Assembly (NCBI GenBank): GCA_029532625.1
Contig: JARFXM010000004.1
Coordinates: 806,001-870,000, forward strand
DNA length: 64,000 nt
Origin: Lomentospora prolificans
Taxonomy: Eukaryota > Ascomycota > Sordariomycetes > Microascales > Microascaceae
Direction of reading: 5' to 3'
Both the position numbers and the translations under genes were made by a program. This document shows positions 11,444 through 23,806 of this stretch, one piece after another (within the stretch, counting starts at the first letter, position 1; each line of letters opens with the position of its first letter). The notes beneath the pieces are model-generated. The model saw only the letters and a list, made by a program, of their open reading frames with translations, was not told the origin of the DNA and ran no database searches.

Positions 11444-12780
11444 ATCTGGTTTTCGTCACTATCTGTTCTTCTCTTCATTTGCATTCTCCCTTTCTTTTTT
11501 TCTTTTTTTTTTTTTTTTTTTTTTTGGGGGGGGGCCTTTGCCACTGCTTCCCATCCCCATGATGGCGTCATGTTTTATGGCCCATCTACTGAAACCATCC
11601 ATCCTTTCATCTTCAAATCTCCCCCTGCTCTTCCCCATCGCTACATCTAGTTCATCTCTGGGAACATATCCGACACGACACCCCGGCTGAGCGAAAGTGA
11701 GAAGAGAATAGAGGGTGGGGTGCAGGACTGGGCTCTTGGTTTCTTTTCTTTTGGGGGGGCCCGCGGAGGTTTCTTGCCAGTCTTGTAGGAGCAGGGCGTT
11801 TTACGGGGCCTACCTAGTAACCTAGAGATTCGATGATGGAAAGATAAAAATACTACTTTACATATACATATACGCTGCGCCATCGAAGACGGGGAGAAAG
11901 GCGACGAATCAGTGGTGGAGCGGCAAGGTTCGTACCTCTTGAACGAGCAGCAATGTGTTACCTTGGCTCAGGGTTTATGAATAATATGAATCATAGAAGT
12001 ACAGAAAATCAGAAGTTTCTCTTCTCTTGAATTGGTGACTACTTGTACCATCACCGTGGTTTATCTCCTGTATCTGAAGCGATTGAAGCTACCCACGGAT
12101 ATGCCCTTGCTCTATGTTCAACTACCACACCGGCTTCCTGTAACGTATCAACCAAGATACCAGGAACTTCTCGGCGAACAGTTCCAGGCACTACCGGTCA
12201 GGGCACCGGCCAAGACGAGGGCCCGGTGAAGCTGGCGCGTTTCTCCGTGCTGCTGACCGCAATGTCTTGGTTGACGGCTATATATAAGGAGGTTTCTTCT
12301 TCGTGCGATCGTTCGTCGACTCTGTAAAAGATAGGTACGGGCCATTGGGTGAGCCAGATGTAGTTCGCGCCAAACTTTGGGCTGCTTTGCTTTTAGTGAT
12401 GTCGAGACCTAGGTCAACCTGTCAAAAAGTCATACGAGTTCGGCTCCCTCCCTTTGACGACACACCCGACGGCGACGTGGGAGTGGTCCTGTCTTGACTA
12501 TGAGAGCCGTCCACTGGCCATGAACATTAACATTTCCAAGTTGGTGTTCTTTCTTTTTTCGTGGTGTTCCTTTTAGATAGCTATGCGAGAGTCGAGGTTG
12601 GTCAGATCATATAGCCAGCTAACAGCATGTGTCAAAAAAACAAAAGCTAGGTCCTTCTTTTTACATGGGAAATCATCCTCTTTGAAGGAATCCCGGGAAG
12701 AGTGTGGTGGACATCAGTCAGGAAGTCCAGAAAATCCAAGTGAGGTATGCAACATCAGTTGGTTCTAGGGACATCCATCT
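11444..12780. other. Intergenic: 3' region with T/G homopolymers, no gene seen
   Basis: Immediately downstream of the RING gene is a T-run of about 20 nt followed by a G-run (about 11504-11535), typical of slippage-prone 3' flanks. The remainder has only short open frames without recognisable domains, and no RNA gene was identified. Confidence 0.5.
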
Positions 12781-12783
12781 TTA

Positions 12784-13100
12784 GGCATGGCTGTTCGTTT
12801 GCCTCGTTAGCTTTGGTGCTAGTTTTCCGTGTCTTGCTTTCACCTTGTCTGATTGTTGGTGTAAGGTTCCCTCGAAAGGATCCCAGTTTAGGAAATCGGC
12901 GGCCGTGATATCATCCTCATCTTCGATGCCTGAGCGGCCGATGGGACGTTGGCCGAGGGTCTTCTCTTCTTTCTGAGATCCTTCGCCCCTGGCGCTGGGC
13001 TTTAATGATGATAGACTCGGCAATATGGAGCATAATGGGAGGAACGGTCTTCATATTTCTGTTTTCTCTGGATGCCTTTAGCCGTCTCAAGGACCGACAT
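12784..13100 (-). pseudogene. Possible small gene remnant with a frameshift
   Basis: On the reverse strand an ATG at about 13100 opens a frame reading MSVLETAKGIQRKQKYEDRS and ending about 13003. A second frame then continues to a stop at about 12784 with GIEDEDDITAADFLNWDPFE and a basic tail. Both halves look like coding sequence (charged, no stops, Trp/Phe-containing acidic motif) but lie in different frames with no obvious intron between them. I do not recognise the family. It could be a frameshifted small gene, a sequencing error in a real gene, or chance. Confidence 0.25.
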
Positions 13101-13453
13101 GGCCGTAGGTGTTCCCGGTATGATTGGGCTCGGTTTGGTTTGAAAGGGGGAGGAGGGGGGAAGGGGTTGAGGACAAAGCTTCGGACGACGCCACTGCAGA
13201 CGATAATGGTCTAATACAAGATGTACTTGACATCATTGGTCCATCTTGTAGGCGATGTAGGGACCAGGCTGAAGCATTGTAGGTGATGATTGCCGTGTTC
13301 GCTTCTGTCACGATCGAGGCGTGTTCGGGTGGGAGAGATATTTCAGAAGCTGCAGAAAGAGCGGTAGGGGAAGTGGAAGAGATAGATTTCAAGAAACGGA
13401 CTGGGTAAAGTGAAGCAAGAGCAGCCAGTCCAATAAGTTTCAGTTTCCGTAGC

Positions 13454-14030
13454 TCAGAGCAAGACCCTCTGCCAAAGCTTCTCCTCTTCCTCAAGCCAAA
13501 CCTGAATACCAGGAGGAGTACGAAACCCGTGGCCCTCCTGCTCACCCTCAATCCATTCCACGTCGCCGGCCTTCTCGGCATTCATCTTCTCTATCCTCTG
13601 TACTTGCCCGATACGCACCAGTGTAGGATTCACCCAGCATGACATGTCGAACCTGTTCTGGGAAACCTTTCCCATCCGCGTTAAGAAGGGTCTCCCTCGC
13701 TTACACCTGGTCAATGTTCATTGCGGTGCGCATCTTCTAAAGCGCCCCTCAATCCCAGCGCATCATGTCTATCGGCAAATCAATAATCATCTTCAGACCA
13801 TTAAGCGTCTTTCTTAGTCAGGAATAGAGTATCGGCTAGTTTGGCTGTGATTATCAATATTCCGTCGAGCTGTGTCTGTGGAACGTCGATGATACCTAGA
13901 CGTTGGACGACAGTGGACGTAACGACTGCTAAAGGAACACCGCGTCGGGAGGCCATTTGGCTGGCCCAGCAATCTTGAAAGCACTTTGCTTCCGGTTCTA
14001 GTACTATAGAGCTCACAGACTCTGCTTCTA
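13454..14030 (-). pseudogene. Degenerate protein-coding remnant, family not recognised
   Basis: Three reverse-strand stretches that look like coding sequence lie in successive order but different frames. About 14020-13801 reads CFQDCWASQMASRRGVPLAV and ends with LADTLFLTK. About 13805-13700 reads NGLKMIIDLPIDMMRWD, then stop, GAL, stop, KMRTAMNIDQV. About 13714-13454 reads RFDMSCWVNPTLVRIGQVQ, VEWIEGEQEGHGFRTPPG and a C-terminal LEEEEKLWQ. Breaks are two in-frame stops and at least two frame changes without good splice sites, so I call it a decayed gene. An alternative is a gene with non-canonical introns or assembly errors. Function unknown. Confidence 0.4.
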
Positions 14031-15047
14031 GTCAGTATAGATCCGAGTTGGGAGAAGAGGAGCGACTGGGATGACCAATATTATACCAGGAGAGGGGATA
14101 TTCGGGTTAAACTAAGATTAGAGGAACGAAGCACCAGAGGCTGCTTCAAGGCGATCGAGGGATCACCACCATACACCCAATCCCCTGGCCTTCAAGTTAA
14201 CCACTATCCCCCGATTTTAGGCTCCAAATGGCTCGACTTCTGCATCGGGATTCGTTGCAAGGGCAGGGACAATGAGGAATAATGACCCCGGCTTTGAGGT
14301 GCCTAGCATCATAAACTACCGTAGTGATTCTCTTCCTAGCCCGAAAACGGATAATGAGTGAACCTTGAGAAATACCTTCTGTGTCGGGTCTCCCCACAAT
14401 AGGGATCAAGCCATCGTCGAGCAACAAACTCTTATCTGATCTAGCCGCCAAGCCACAATAACCACACCACAAGTCTTTTAAGGTTGGATTCCTCCTTGCT
14501 AATCCCCAAGTGCTGCCCTCACCCTACGTCAAAATCTCTAGACCCTCGGTTCCACCGAACATCCGCGATCGAAAAGAGTTCTACCGCGCGCAAGTGGCGG
14601 ACCGATGCTTCGCCTCGCCACCGTGACCAGGTTACAACCACGACAAAAGAAGCCGGGAAACTTCGTGAATATACGCCCAAAAAAGGACAAAGACCGAGTC
14701 ATGCGTATAAAGTATTATTGGAGGAGTCGTTATTGAGTTGTGGCGAAACCTGCGCGTCCTGGGACAGCCCGGTGCTGAGCCCGCCGAGCCTCACCAGTTT
14801 GCTCTGTGTGCGACCAAAGACTGATGTATCTGTACGCAAGTACACGGTATGCATGCCTTTGCACTCTGATTCTCCACGGCGTTCCTTAGCATTCTCGAGG
14901 GGATGACGCGAGACATAGCCCTACAATCGACGAATTCCACCCTAACTACACTTCGAAAGAGAATCCCGCGGGGCCGGGATCTAGGTCCGTCCCGAAGGTG
15001 GCCCCGGCGTCCGAACTTCCGGGGGGCTCGGCTGACTCGCCCCCGCT
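14031..15047. other. Intergenic, nothing recognised
   Basis: Between the degenerate remnant and the 3' end of the reverse-strand gene at 15048. Only short open frames, none with domain resemblance or convincing splice structure. Confidence 0.45.
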
Positions 15048-16529
15048 CTAGGACGGCGCAGACGGCACGAGTACCCGTGCAGCATCGCGTTTCGCAATGT
15101 CAAAAGCAAACCTAGAGACATCATCATCGTCACGATCGAAAACAAAACTCAACCATTCCTCGTCGGCTTGCCGCGGCGCCTTCGTCGAAGCACGTTCCGC
15201 ACTTTTGCAGCCCTTACCCACGCCAGAGTGCTTCTTCCTACGAATTACGCCGTCATCATGATGGCGGGGTAGCCTTTGGCCATGCTTTTGGGGAGTGTCA
15301 GATCGTAGACGAGAATCTTTTACGTCTTTCGAATCTGGACGTGGGTTGTCATCGGTCAAGATACTATCATCATCAGGAAGCAGGGCGGTCAAACTGACGT
15401 CATCTGCATACTGCGTGAGAGGCCGTAGTGATACCTGCATCTTGTTCAATGCAACTGAGCGCCTGTTTGAGAAGGCCCTGCGGGCGCCTACCCCGGGGGC
15501 ATCGCGTTTATTGCTGGACCAGATGCTCCTTTTCGGCCGGTTTTCTACATTCTCGCTACCACTCCCCGCGTGTGTTTCACGCTTCGTCACACCGCTTCCG
15601 GAGACCGAGGACGGGTATCCGGCAAGACTAGAATTGTCCAGATGGTCTAGTCTCACAGTAGTGTCAGGCAACTCCTCGCAAAGCGGCAACAAAATATTAG
15701 ACGACTCCTCCGTCTCTCTACTCGTTCTCTCCACGTCCACCGCCGTCGATGATTCGAGGCTCTCCACGAGCTGCTGCCCGCCACGTCGTACCGGCTTTGG
15801 ATGATGAAGCCGAACAGGAGCCCACTGCTCTGAACTTGCTCTCCCGACACCCCGATCAGGGGTATTATTCTTGCATTGCAGGGTATCTGACGTCATACAC
15901 GGTCGAAAGTGGGATAACCCCTCCGCATCGCGGGGACTCGTTCCCCTCTCGACTGGGGAATCTTCTCGCCGATCAAAGTATGTCGAGATGGTTTGTGCAC
16001 TCTCGATCTCATCCTGGAAGCCGAGGCCCGCCCAATCTGGCATTGCGAGCAGCCATCGCCGCTTGGCCTCCAATTCGCTTTCGTCGTGATCTCTCTCCCG
16101 CCGGGTCTTTTTGCCGGCCGGCTCCGTCGCTAAGCCCATCGCCTTCCGTTTCGTACCCACTCCTCCGTACGCTCCAGTTTCTTCATACGGCCGCGTCCGT
16201 GTGACCTGTTGTTGTTGCTTCGACGATGATGCCGTCGTGAGATTTACCGTGTCGTTACTTGGCTTACGTGCTTTACGTGCCTCGTGGCCCCACGGCTGAT
16301 CCTGGAATGGTACGCTGACACGAGAATATGACGATGTTTCGCCGCTTGGGGGGGCAGGTCTGATACGGGCGCTAACGATGCCGCAGTCGTGTGCTGTGAC
16401 AGTCCCCCTTCCCACGCCGAGGGCCTGGGGTGTACGAACACTGGCATATGCTCCTCGTTGGCGGATGAGCTCCCCACGACGTCCCCGACCACGCGTGTGG
16501 CGAGCAAGGTTTCCCTCTGTCCAATTCAT
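15048..16529 (-). CDS. Uncharacterised basic, probably nuclear protein
   Basis: Reverse-strand single open frame, 493 aa from the ATG at 16529 (MNWTEGN); a TTG two codons upstream is in frame but unlikely to be used. The length of uninterrupted frame and its residue bias (Arg, Ser, Asp, Thr) favour real coding sequence. Visible parts: an Arg/Gly-rich start, a bipartite basic patch (GTKRKAMG...GKKTRRERD) that could be a nuclear signal, then LEAKRRWLLAMPDWAGLGFQ at about residues 155-175, a hydrophobic Trp-containing motif standing out from disordered surroundings. The C-terminus has an acidic EEWLSFVFDRDDDDVSRFAF segment. I do not recognise a family and see no catalytic motif. Undetected introns are possible. 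Confidence 0.6.
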   Translation of the reverse strand: MNWTEGNLARHTRGRGRRGELIRQRGAYASVRTPQALGVGRGTVTAHDCGIVSARIRPAPPSGETSSYSRVSVPFQDQPWGHEARKARKPSNDTVNLTTASSSKQQQQVTRTRPYEETGAYGGVGTKRKAMGLATEPAGKKTRRERDHDESELEAKRRWLLAMPDWAGLGFQDEIESAQTISTYFDRREDSPVERGTSPRDAEGLSHFRPCMTSDTLQCKNNTPDRGVGRASSEQWAPVRLHHPKPVRRGGQQLVESLESSTAVDVERTSRETEESSNILLPLCEELPDTTVRLDHLDNSSLAGYPSSVSGSGVTKRETHAGSGSENVENRPKRSIWSSNKRDAPGVGARRAFSNRRSVALNKMQVSLRPLTQYADDVSLTALLPDDDSILTDDNPRPDSKDVKDSRLRSDTPQKHGQRLPRHHDDGVIRRKKHSGVGKGCKSAERASTKAPRQADEEWLSFVFDRDDDDVSRFAFDIAKRDAARVLVPSAPS

Positions 16530-19500
16530 CGACAAAACGTAGATTTCACTCCATTGTTAGATTCGAATTTTTTGAGTTTGACCGAGGTGAACTCAGTATG
16601 ATTTTCTTGTCTATGCATATCCACTGTGCCCACTATTTTGTGGCGTCACCAAGGCGAGGCAAAGCGGGCCTTTCCAAGCCAAACCATCTCCCTTTTGCTC
16701 TTTCCTTTGGAGCCTAGGCATACCGTCATTACATAGAGAAGGGAAGGGAAGGGCCGCCCAGGCTTTGAGCGTTTGACTGTCGCAGTTCCCGTTCGCGTCG
16801 GGGAGGGCGCGATTCTCACCCTTGGCTCCTACCCCTTACGGAACCAGCTCTGAGGACTAGGTCCATCAGGTACCTAACTTTGTGATGATGCTATTAATGG
16901 AAAAGGAAAGCAGGCTGGGCTGGGCTGAGAGCGACGCCCTTTGTTCACTGTGCTCAATAGTCGCAATCTGAAGTGGGCTTTTGCCACGGGACTAAGGAAA
17001 TATGAAAGGTTGCGGGTTTGTACAGGGACGTACCCTGGCTTCCATACACCATGGCTCCAGGTACCAAATCTTCAAAGGGACTGGGCAAACTCCTGGCTGG
17101 CGATCTATGGAGCCGGGGAGCCACTTGTGGAGCACACGACTGTGCTGACAACACCCGCTGTGCGTTTCGTGCCCAATACCCTTCAATCGCTATTCTCTGC
17201 TTCATACTTCGTAGTATACGTACCATTGTGTGACCCGGACACCGCCACAGTATTACGCTTGGCGAGGAAGATGGCCTGCTCCTCTTTTCTCGTAAAGCGG
17301 ATAGCCCGAGCACGTGAAATGAGGCGATGAGACATGGTAAGAGCCCCTCCAGCCCTAACCCGACGCCCGTCCTCACTTTCAGAGAAAGAGAGGATGAAGG
17401 CCACAGTGTGCATGAGGAATCCCAACATTCTAGAAGCTCGGGCCAGCGGCGGCCAAAATCCTTGGCTCGGCAATCACCTGCCGCGCGTCGGTTTCTGCCA
17501 GGCTCATGAGCGGAACCGACAAATGTTCAAAGGTCGATTTCGGTTGTTTAATCTCTTGTTCGAGATAGAAATAGGTAGTAAAAGAAAGGGGTAAATTGAA
17601 TTAGGAAGAACCAAAAAAAAAAAAATCGAAATAAAAACCCACAATTTGGGCAAAGAATTGGTGCCCGAAGACATGGTCTAGCTTGGCATGGAAGCTGTGG
17701 CATATTTTGGTAATTACTTAGCATGCGAGACCCTCCCCAGAGGGTCAGATTTTCTCGAGTTCCCTTTAAGAATACCTGCCGGCCCGACGGCCCCGGAAAT
17801 TGAACGGAAGAGCAAAAGCCTTCCAGTAAAGCTCGTCGATCCTGCAGTGACCGGCTCTTCTTCGAGTGAGACTTTACGGAGTAGACTCAATTATATTCCA
17901 TTATGTTCAGATGCGGCGGGGAATTTCATTCGGGATGCCAAAAAGCAATGCCATCTCAGCATTCAGGAGAATGCATCTCCGGAAGGTGGTTAGGGTGCGA
18001 AAGAAAACGACGGACGATAAGTTCCATCAATCCAGGACTTGGCGGTGTGGAGAACACGTGCGGCTGCTGCATTCACGCGACAGCCAAGGACATTGATTCA
18101 CCGCTCTCCCAACTGACAGCTGAAGGCCGGTGTGCCTTTTCTCTCCATGTTCTCGAAGGGTATCCCCAGACGAGAACGGCGGGGATGTAAGACTTTTGTG
18201 GTACCCACATTCGAGTGGTGGGGTCGCCAGGAGACCATTTGCTCCAGGTTGAGTAATAATAGCCATCGTCGATAGTGAACAAGCAATGGCCACGCGTATT
18301 AAAACATTGGCCGGGAATTTCACCGTTATAATAGAGACGGGAAGGGGATGAAAAGGGTAAAAACAATGGAACTCGAAAAAAGCGCATATTCCAACGGGAG
18401 CTGGAGGTTTGGGCACTTGCCGCAGGAGAAAAATTTTTCAGCAGTCCAAAACAACCGTGGCAGGAAATGTCAAGCGACCAGCCATCTCAAGAGCTGCGAG
18501 AGGGAGGCATCCGTACTGGGAAGGACACATAGGATGTAACATCCACATCGTCGAGTTTGTTGCTTCGCCGAACCAGCGTCTGCCCGGTTATCTGGCGAGA
18601 CAGGAAAGTAGAAACTGGGCCAAAGAAATCAAGCGTAAATGCGATAACGAATGCATCAAATGCGATAAATTTAGAGCTCACGAGGCCCTCGCAAAATTGG
18701 AAAAGTAGGGAGCGATTGATATAAAACTGATGCCCTCCTCAAGCTCAAAGGAGTTAGAGAGGGGACATTGGCTGCACTCACTTCGCTCGTGACGGGTCTG
18801 AGACTCGATAAACTTACACGATTACGCTACGTTGAAAGACCCTGATCTTCAATCAATTATGCAGAACATCAGGTAATAGCCAATCATGACATGGCGATAA
18901 GGGACAACCTTCTGCTTCCTTTTTTGGTGGTGGGTAAATAAGGTACACCCACACACTATTAAAACCTGTCTCGTTGGTTGTGGAACAGGTCCTGATGCAA
19001 CTTGCTGGGGTATTAGTGTGCTCTGTACGAAGGTAGTACTGCAACAGTGCCAGCGCCAGCATGGTGGGCTCACAATGACCTCTTCACCAGCTCCAATGAA
19101 CTAACACACAATTGTGCTCACCCAATGCGGAGCATCTTGCTCACTGGAAAGATACATCCATGGATCAGAGTTGGCCCCCTCTCTCAAGCTTGCTCAAGTC
19201 GCCATTTTGTCGGGTTCGAGCCCCTAGTCGGCTCTGGGCCAATATTGAGCGTTTATTTCAAATGAGGCCTATCTATTTCGCTCACACCTCCTGAGACGCA
19301 GGGAGGATCCGGTAGGGCCCGCAGACGCTGGGGTAGCGACTCCGTATCTGCTTTTCACCTTGCCTTGGAGCTCTGGGCAGCGAGCGAGATCTAAAACCCG
19401 CCAGGGCAGGGAATGGCGAGGTAACACAGATGCTGGTTCTTCGAATTGAAAACGAGACCCCGAACGCTAGTCGTGGAAGAAGTCGGGTCCTCCTGGCACA

Positions 19501-22500
19501 GACAAATGGTGAAAAGGGATTGGCATACACCGTTGGGCCTCCGACTAGATGTGCATACTCTCCTTTGTCATCGTCCGGTGCACTGTGCGTGCACGCGACT
19601 AAGATTGGGGAAGCACATGTATCATGGACGGATAGCCAGCCACCATCGAAAGGAACGGTCGGTCCAGGGGCCCGCGTGGGTACCCGAGTTGGAAATGAAA
19701 CTGCTGTCACAGACACTGATAATTATAATAATGATACTGCTGCCTTTCCTGACACGGGGTAACGGGACCTGAGGTCTAAACTGGTCATTGGAATACCCCT
19801 GGGTGAATATGTGAAAGGGGAAAAATCACCAATATGCTACCGAGCTCCGCCATTGGGGCAGTACCGTTGCTTCGGACTGTGGGCAAAAGCGCTTGGAGGA
19901 CGAGAGGGTGGGGTGGAAAAGATCAAATTTGACGAATTGATCTATTAGTGACAAGGCTGGGGTAAGCTGCCGGGGCCCCAGACGGAAGCTGGGAGAGTTG
20001 TGACAAACTGTCATTATACCCTTGAGGCATATAAACTAGGAAGTTGAAAAAGAAAGTTATAAAGATGCACTGGACCTTCTCTGACATTTTACCGATCGGT
20101 AGCGATGAGCAAGGGTCCGGGCTAAAAGTGGCCGTCGCTAGTATTGGTCCCCGTGGAAACTTGGTTTCTGCCCTCGGCCGATTTAGATGTGATCGCCTCG
20201 GTATCTTCTCCATTGGATAGGCCATCTTTCTGCGTACCTGCTCGTCGCGAGTTCGCCTCCAACTTCTAATTTCCTTCTTCGATTTCGTATGTAGCAAAAA
20301 TTGTTACCTTCTCGGTGGGATCCGTACGCTATCTTTGAAAGTGAAAGAGGGGCTACGATAGAGGCTTCCGAGTTCAATTATGATACTTCCAAGATAACGA
20401 AGGCAGCAGACACATAATCATATTAAAGAGCTGCATCCAACACACAGTACGGTTGCTACAACACCATGACCAATCACACATTGTGTAAGGGGCCAACTCA
20501 TGACACGAACACGGTAACTGCGATCGGTGTGTCACAAACGGTGGGTATTTTAACGGCAGGCGCGGGGCAACTTGAATCGACTACACAGCAAAAGAGTTAT
20601 TTGGAGATGAATCTGCTTCGCATTCGCGGTCTCTGCCGAGTCCTACCATGCACGACGCCATTATCTCCGTACCGGTCCTTGTGGACTGTTCCGGATTTTT
20701 GGATGGGGAGAAGAAGCTACCAATCACCGCGGGTAAAGATACAGACTGTCCAAATACACAAAGGCCGTGATATGGTTTGCCTGCCCTGTGAGAAATGGAT
20801 GGGAGCGATCGGCTGTTCTTGCTGGGGCGGGAAGCGGGTTCCCGAGAGGTAGACTACCTATTCCGAGGTCAACTTTGTGTAGACTATCGGCTTCTCGCAT
20901 ATGATAGATGTTGTATCATCCCCTGATATTCTCTAGGGCCGTTATACTGCTTTAAGCCGCTTTTGATCAAGTATTGGAATGTAAACTCGGAGAAGGCTAG
21001 GATGTCAATCCTTTCCACCCCCAACCTTTGCAATATAATCCCTAAATCAACGCGTGGGCTGAGGGAGGTAGCACAGCAGTTAAAGATACCAGAAAGTAGA
21101 GCGTCGAAATTTTTGCCTAGATGGTGGGTTGCACCTGATCAGATCTACGGTTGTGAGCCCTTGCGCCTTCTTGACAAGGTGCGTCTGCCCCGGCACAATG
21201 GGTGGGTGTAGGAGCGTGGCGGAACCCTTTCCATGTCTGTCCATCAAATCGCAACCACCCCACACCTTCCCCGCGGGTATTACCCATAAGACCCTGACTG
21301 TGGCTAAAAGTTGATGACTACGAGGAACTGTTTCTTTGAGAGATTCAAACGAGTAATCAAGTTTGATAACACAATTAGCAAAAGTGATCTGGGGACAACT
21401 AAGGCGTCTGTATTCACGTACGCTTCTTTTGCCAACGTACTTTTCTTTTGTGCGTATGTTCAACAGAACTATTGTGCTTTGCCCTTTCTTTTTGCACCTG
21501 GGTGAGCAAGAATCCGGGCAGCAATAACCTGAACTCGGGCTGGGGTGGCGTTCGTACCTGAGAAGCAGGCCCAGAAGCGGGCTCAACTCAACAAGCAGAA
21601 ACGTAACCCGGCGGCAGCAACCAAGCATCAGAGCTCGCAGTTGTCCAGTCAAATAGAATTTTAGAGTCCCGCGGACGGTCCTTGCATTACATTTGGCGAA
21701 ACACCTGGCCTTCTTACTTCGGTGAATATGCTTTGCAAGTCGCGACCTGCGACACGGCATCCCACTACAGAGTCCGTCTAGCGTCGTAATGGATCCTAAT
21801 CTCGGCTTACCGTCCCCGCCATCCGTTGAAGGGTTGATTGTCTTGTACGTTTTGGGAGGCTCAGTGTTGGATTCCTCGCTTCGCATCCCCCTCTGCCTTT
21901 TGCCTGCAAGGATGCAATCTGAGTCCCATGTCTCGCCAGGGGAGTCGGACGACATCCAACGCGTTCCAGGCTCTTCCTGATAAGCATTCTGGCTCTCTCT
22001 TTCTTATCGCGACATCGTCAATGGTAGGCAGATGGTCGGGTACTGTGCGATGGGATCAAAAATCGGTGTGATCCGTTCTGAGGTGTGCCTCCACGGACCC
22101 CTTGAATAATGGGTGGTGAGTGACTCGAGCGGGCTGAAGTGGTCGGTGTAGGACATAGGACATTGGAGAGGCAATAAACCCACCGACACTGTGCCAGCAA
22201 TACAGAGAGTACAGCTGGCCACCCAGCTGGGACAGGCAGATATATAAAAGGCGCTTGGCCTCTGTCAGTGTACTGTACTGGCCTTCCAGGAGTACAGCGC
22301 GGCCACAAGGCGCCACGGTAACGGTGCAGTTTTCTAGTATCTTGTAACTTGGTATCTATCGTTGACCCCACCTCTCTTCGACACTTGGAAGGCCGTAGCA
22401 TTGTCACAAGATCAGTACCTATGCCTCCTGTACTGCGAGCGTCACTCCACCGTAATATGCTAATAGTCTCGAGTGGCCCGGTCACCCCCCAATTTTCGTG

Positions 22501-23806
22501 CGCCCAATTGTTGGGCTTATCATTTTGAGACGGTGACAGCGTGAGTAAAAGAAAAGTAAGAGGCACGGGGAATCGAAATGCTCAAGCTGGAAGGGAAACG
22601 AGGCGGCTGTTACCCGGAAAGGGTCGGTGGGCTGTGCCCACGCCCCCCTTCTAGATCGGGGGTGGCCACCACCCAGGCTCCTTTTGATTTGCCTATCAGC
22701 TTCAGCGGCCAGGATGCCACTTGTGCACTGTGTCTTTCGGCATGCCCTTGAGTAGTTGAACCTCGTGTTGCGGAACGTAGTCCCAACAAAGGACGCCCAT
22801 CATGGGAGGAGATGGCGTTAGAACAGAAGAGCCCAAAAAGGTTCAATTGTTCGTATGGGCGAAGACCCGCCTTCCCCTGACTTCAGGTAATGAGTGGCAC
22901 TTCCCCTGTTCTTAATCGGCACCTGAATTTGCTTTGTTGGTTGGGAAGCCGGCGCGCGGGGGGACACACCGAAGAGGAGTGGACGAGCGCGACTTTGCCC
23001 CTCCTCAGGTTCGGTACGCGCTCAGTCGCTGGACACTCTGGCGTTGTGCGAGGGATAGGGACAATCTGGGATGAAAAAAATTGGATTGGAAGTACACGAG
23101 CGATAACAGTACCAGAGGACGGGACGGTGTACTCGTACAGGTACCTGGGCCGAACCTAGCAACCATGAGCACAGTACAGGACGCTACTTCCAGCATTAGG
23201 GCGCCTTGGGCTTTACAGTGGAAGGAATCTTGGCGGCCTCTAGAAACGGAGTATCTTGGCAGTACTAGTCTACGGCTGCCCGTACTGCCAGTATGCAACC
23301 TCTGTAAGTCATTGGTGGTATCCGCCGTATCTTGTACTCAGTCACTACCCGCGATTCTCCTTCGGCCAATCCACGCCCTATCGTCATAAGAAACCCCACC
23401 ATGCCCACACGCCCTCCAATGTCCCGAATCCCCACCCCTGCCTCATCACCTAGGCAAGCCGCTTTTACGGAGCACGTCCTTATCGGAATCTCCAGGGAGG
23501 CACAAGCCTACTCAGTCCCGTTTATTGTCCCGTTGACGACCAGTACAGGAACATAAAGACCTCACTGTCCCCGGTCTGCCTCGATAGACTCGATTTAGAT
23601 TTCCCATAAATATCCCCTTAGCTCCCGTGTTCCCCATTACCTCTATCATCTTTGACTTCAAGTTCCTTTTTTTTCTCTCTCTACAACTTGCTTTCGTTGT
23701 TGTCTGTTTCTCAAAACTAAACAACTACACTCTCTTCGAGAACTCCGATATCTGCATCAACAAGGAAAAAAAAACCACATACACCACACACACACTTACC
23801 GCAGCC
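16530..23806. other. 7.3 kb gene-poor region upstream of glutamine synthetase
   Basis: No gene supported on either strand. The longest open frame (reverse, 21955-21080, 291 codons) starts plausibly (MSSDSPGETWDSD) but lacks domain resemblance and becomes Cys/Arg/Leu-rich in a random-looking way. GTAC- and GTACTGTAC-like short palindromes recur (for example around 22265-22290 and 23100-23190). I found no LTRs, terminal inverted repeats, tRNA or 5S gene. The last few hundred bases are the glutamine synthetase promoter and leader. Confidence 0.5.
23095..23806 (+). promoter_or_regulatory. Glutamine synthetase promoter with GATA-type sites
   Basis: HGATAR-type sites occur at 23101 (CGATAA), 23480 (TTATCG, reverse orientation) and 23582 (CGATAG). 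In ascomycetes such sites bind the nitrogen regulators AreA/NIT2, which control glutamine synthetase and other nitrogen genes. An A/T-rich CATAAATATC lies near 23605, followed by a C/T-rich leader. Sites this short also occur by chance, so regulation is inferred from the gene's known physiology. Confidence 0.35.

Noticed and set aside
10657..11571. 304-codon reverse frame opposite the RING gene
   Set aside because: Shadow frame; the forward frame carries the RING motif.
17875..17883. TACGGAGTA motif, also at 38341 and 46274
   Set aside because: Only three exact copies, one of them inside a coding sequence; too few to claim a regulatory element from this window.
19200..19240. GGTTCGAGCCC resembling a tRNA B box near 19210
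   Set aside because: The flanking bases do not form a T-stem and no A box or acceptor stem could be paired.
21080..21955. 291-codon open frame on the reverse strand
   Set aside because: Length is notable, but there is no domain resemblance, the composition is random-looking (Cys/Arg/Leu-rich) and there is no supporting splice or leader context.
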